A stretch of DNA of 5,394 bases from an uncultured beta proteobacterium (GTDB lineage: Bacteria > Pseudomonadota > Gammaproteobacteria > Burkholderiales > Burkholderiaceae), in assembly GCA_903930665.1 (NCBI GenBank), contig CAIYZI010000357.1:1-5394 (forward strand), given 5' to 3'. The notes under the pieces were generated by a model. The model was not told the origin of the DNA. It ran no database searches and was given only the letters and a program-made list of their open reading frames with translations. Both the position numbers and the translations under genes were made by a program. This document shows positions 5,009 to 5,394 of this stretch, in pieces (position 1 is the stretch's first letter; the number at the start of each line of letters is the position of its first letter).

Positions 5009-5394
5009 ATGCCACGCTTTAATAACGAAACACGCAAGAAGCGAATTAAAGAGCTAATGCGTATGTTGGAAAAAGGTTTAGAAGTTGCACCACGTGATTT
5101 TGCAATTGCAGTAGGCAAAGACTTTGCAAAATTAAATGACAAGCGTTGGGCAGAGCAAAAAGAGTTGAGAAATATAGAAGTGCCAAGTGCAGTAAAGGAG
5201 TATGAGCAAATGCTACAAGAAGCAGTGATGTGGCACGGAAAATTGGATAGCTATAGCGGACGCAATCCCAAAGTTGGCAAAGTAATTGTCAATCGCATTA
5301 AAAAAGCAGACGAGATTAAAAATAAGACTGACGGCTTATTTGAGCGTGCATACGAAAAATTACAAGAAATTATTAGCGAAGACAAAACATTGGC
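5009..5394 (+). CDS. Unrecognised element protein, 3' end outside the window
   Basis: An open frame of 128 complete codons from ATG at 5009 runs past the right edge with no stop. The product starts MPRFNNETRKKRIKELMRML and is very rich in Lys, Glu and Ala. It looks mostly helical, with a basic N-terminus and possible coiled-coil stretches, and has no signal peptide or membrane segment. It shares the integrase's codon habits (GCA for Ala, AAA for Lys, CGT/CGC for Arg) and starts 43 bases after the integrase stop, so it is probably a real element gene. No good ribosome site precedes 5009. ATG codons at 5057 and 5063, preceded by AAAGAG, are alternative starts. The basic, charged character would suit a DNA-binding or mobilisation accessory protein, but I do not recognise a family and assign no function. 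Confidence 0.65.
   Translation, partial: MPRFNNETRKKRIKELMRMLEKGLEVAPRDFAIAVGKDFAKLNDKRWAEQKELRNIEVPSAVKEYEQMLQEAVMWHGKLDSYSGRNPKVGKVIVNRIKKADEIKNKTDGLFERAYEKLQEIISEDKTL

Larger units (their letters stand above)
3551..5394 (+). mobile_element. Left end of an integrative element in tRNA-Phe
   Basis: The element begins where tRNA-Phe sequence is lost, carries a tyrosine integrase 200 bases inside the junction, and continues beyond the window. Its DNA differs from the adjacent chromosome. It appears more AT-rich, and the tetranucleotide palindromes GATC, CATG, CTAG, GGCC and GCGC are absent from all 1844 bases although common before the junction. No phage structural, conjugation or toxin gene is visible in this portion, so the class (prophage, integrative conjugative or mobilisable element, or satellite) cannot be decided. 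Confidence 0.8.

Noticed and set aside
1..5394. A CRISPR array or a recognisable defence or toxin-antitoxin system.
   Set aside because: No regularly spaced repeats and no matching protein motifs are present; any cargo of the element would lie beyond the right edge.

Overview
The window joins an ordinary chromosomal stretch (about 1-3550) to the left end of an integrated mobile element (about 3551-5394, running off the right edge). Moderate-to-low GC, the gene order DUF4390 - ntrY - ntrX and the protein flavour suggest a low-GC betaproteobacterium of the Burkholderiaceae, most likely Polynucleobacter or a close relative. This is inferred from protein resemblance and gene order, not from a search.

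Chromosomal part, all on the + strand. 1-293 is the 3' end of a DUF4390 gene that appears broken by an in-frame TAG at 156-158. Its terminal TGA overlaps the start of the next gene (ATGA). 290-2617 encodes an NtrY-type membrane histidine kinase with all catalytic boxes intact. After a 2-base gap, 2620-3303 encodes its partner response regulator. This resembles NtrX at both ends but has no AAA+ sigma-54-interacting domain. An AT-rich spacer follows, with a good tRNA promoter (TATAAT at 3497-3502) and the first 38 bases of tRNA-Phe(GAA), ending exactly in the anticodon loop.

Element part. From 3551 the tRNA sequence is lost and no 3' half appears anywhere in the window. About 200 bases rich in inverted and direct repeats follow; these look like integrase binding sites. 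Then comes a tyrosine recombinase (3751-4965) transcribed away from the tRNA, and the start of an unrecognised basic, helix-rich protein (5009 to the edge). The simplest reading is an integrative element inserted in the anticodon loop of tRNA-Phe, with the displaced 3' half (possibly with a replacement 5' half) at its far end.

The two parts also differ in palindrome content. GATC, CATG, CTAG, GGCC and GCGC are all absent from the 1844 bases after the junction by manual scan, but together occur roughly 60 times in the 3550 bases before it. The change falls at the tRNA break and points to DNA with a history of restriction avoidance. The most notable points are the split tRNA, the palindrome avoidance, the nonsense codon in the DUF4390 gene and the AAA+-less NtrX.
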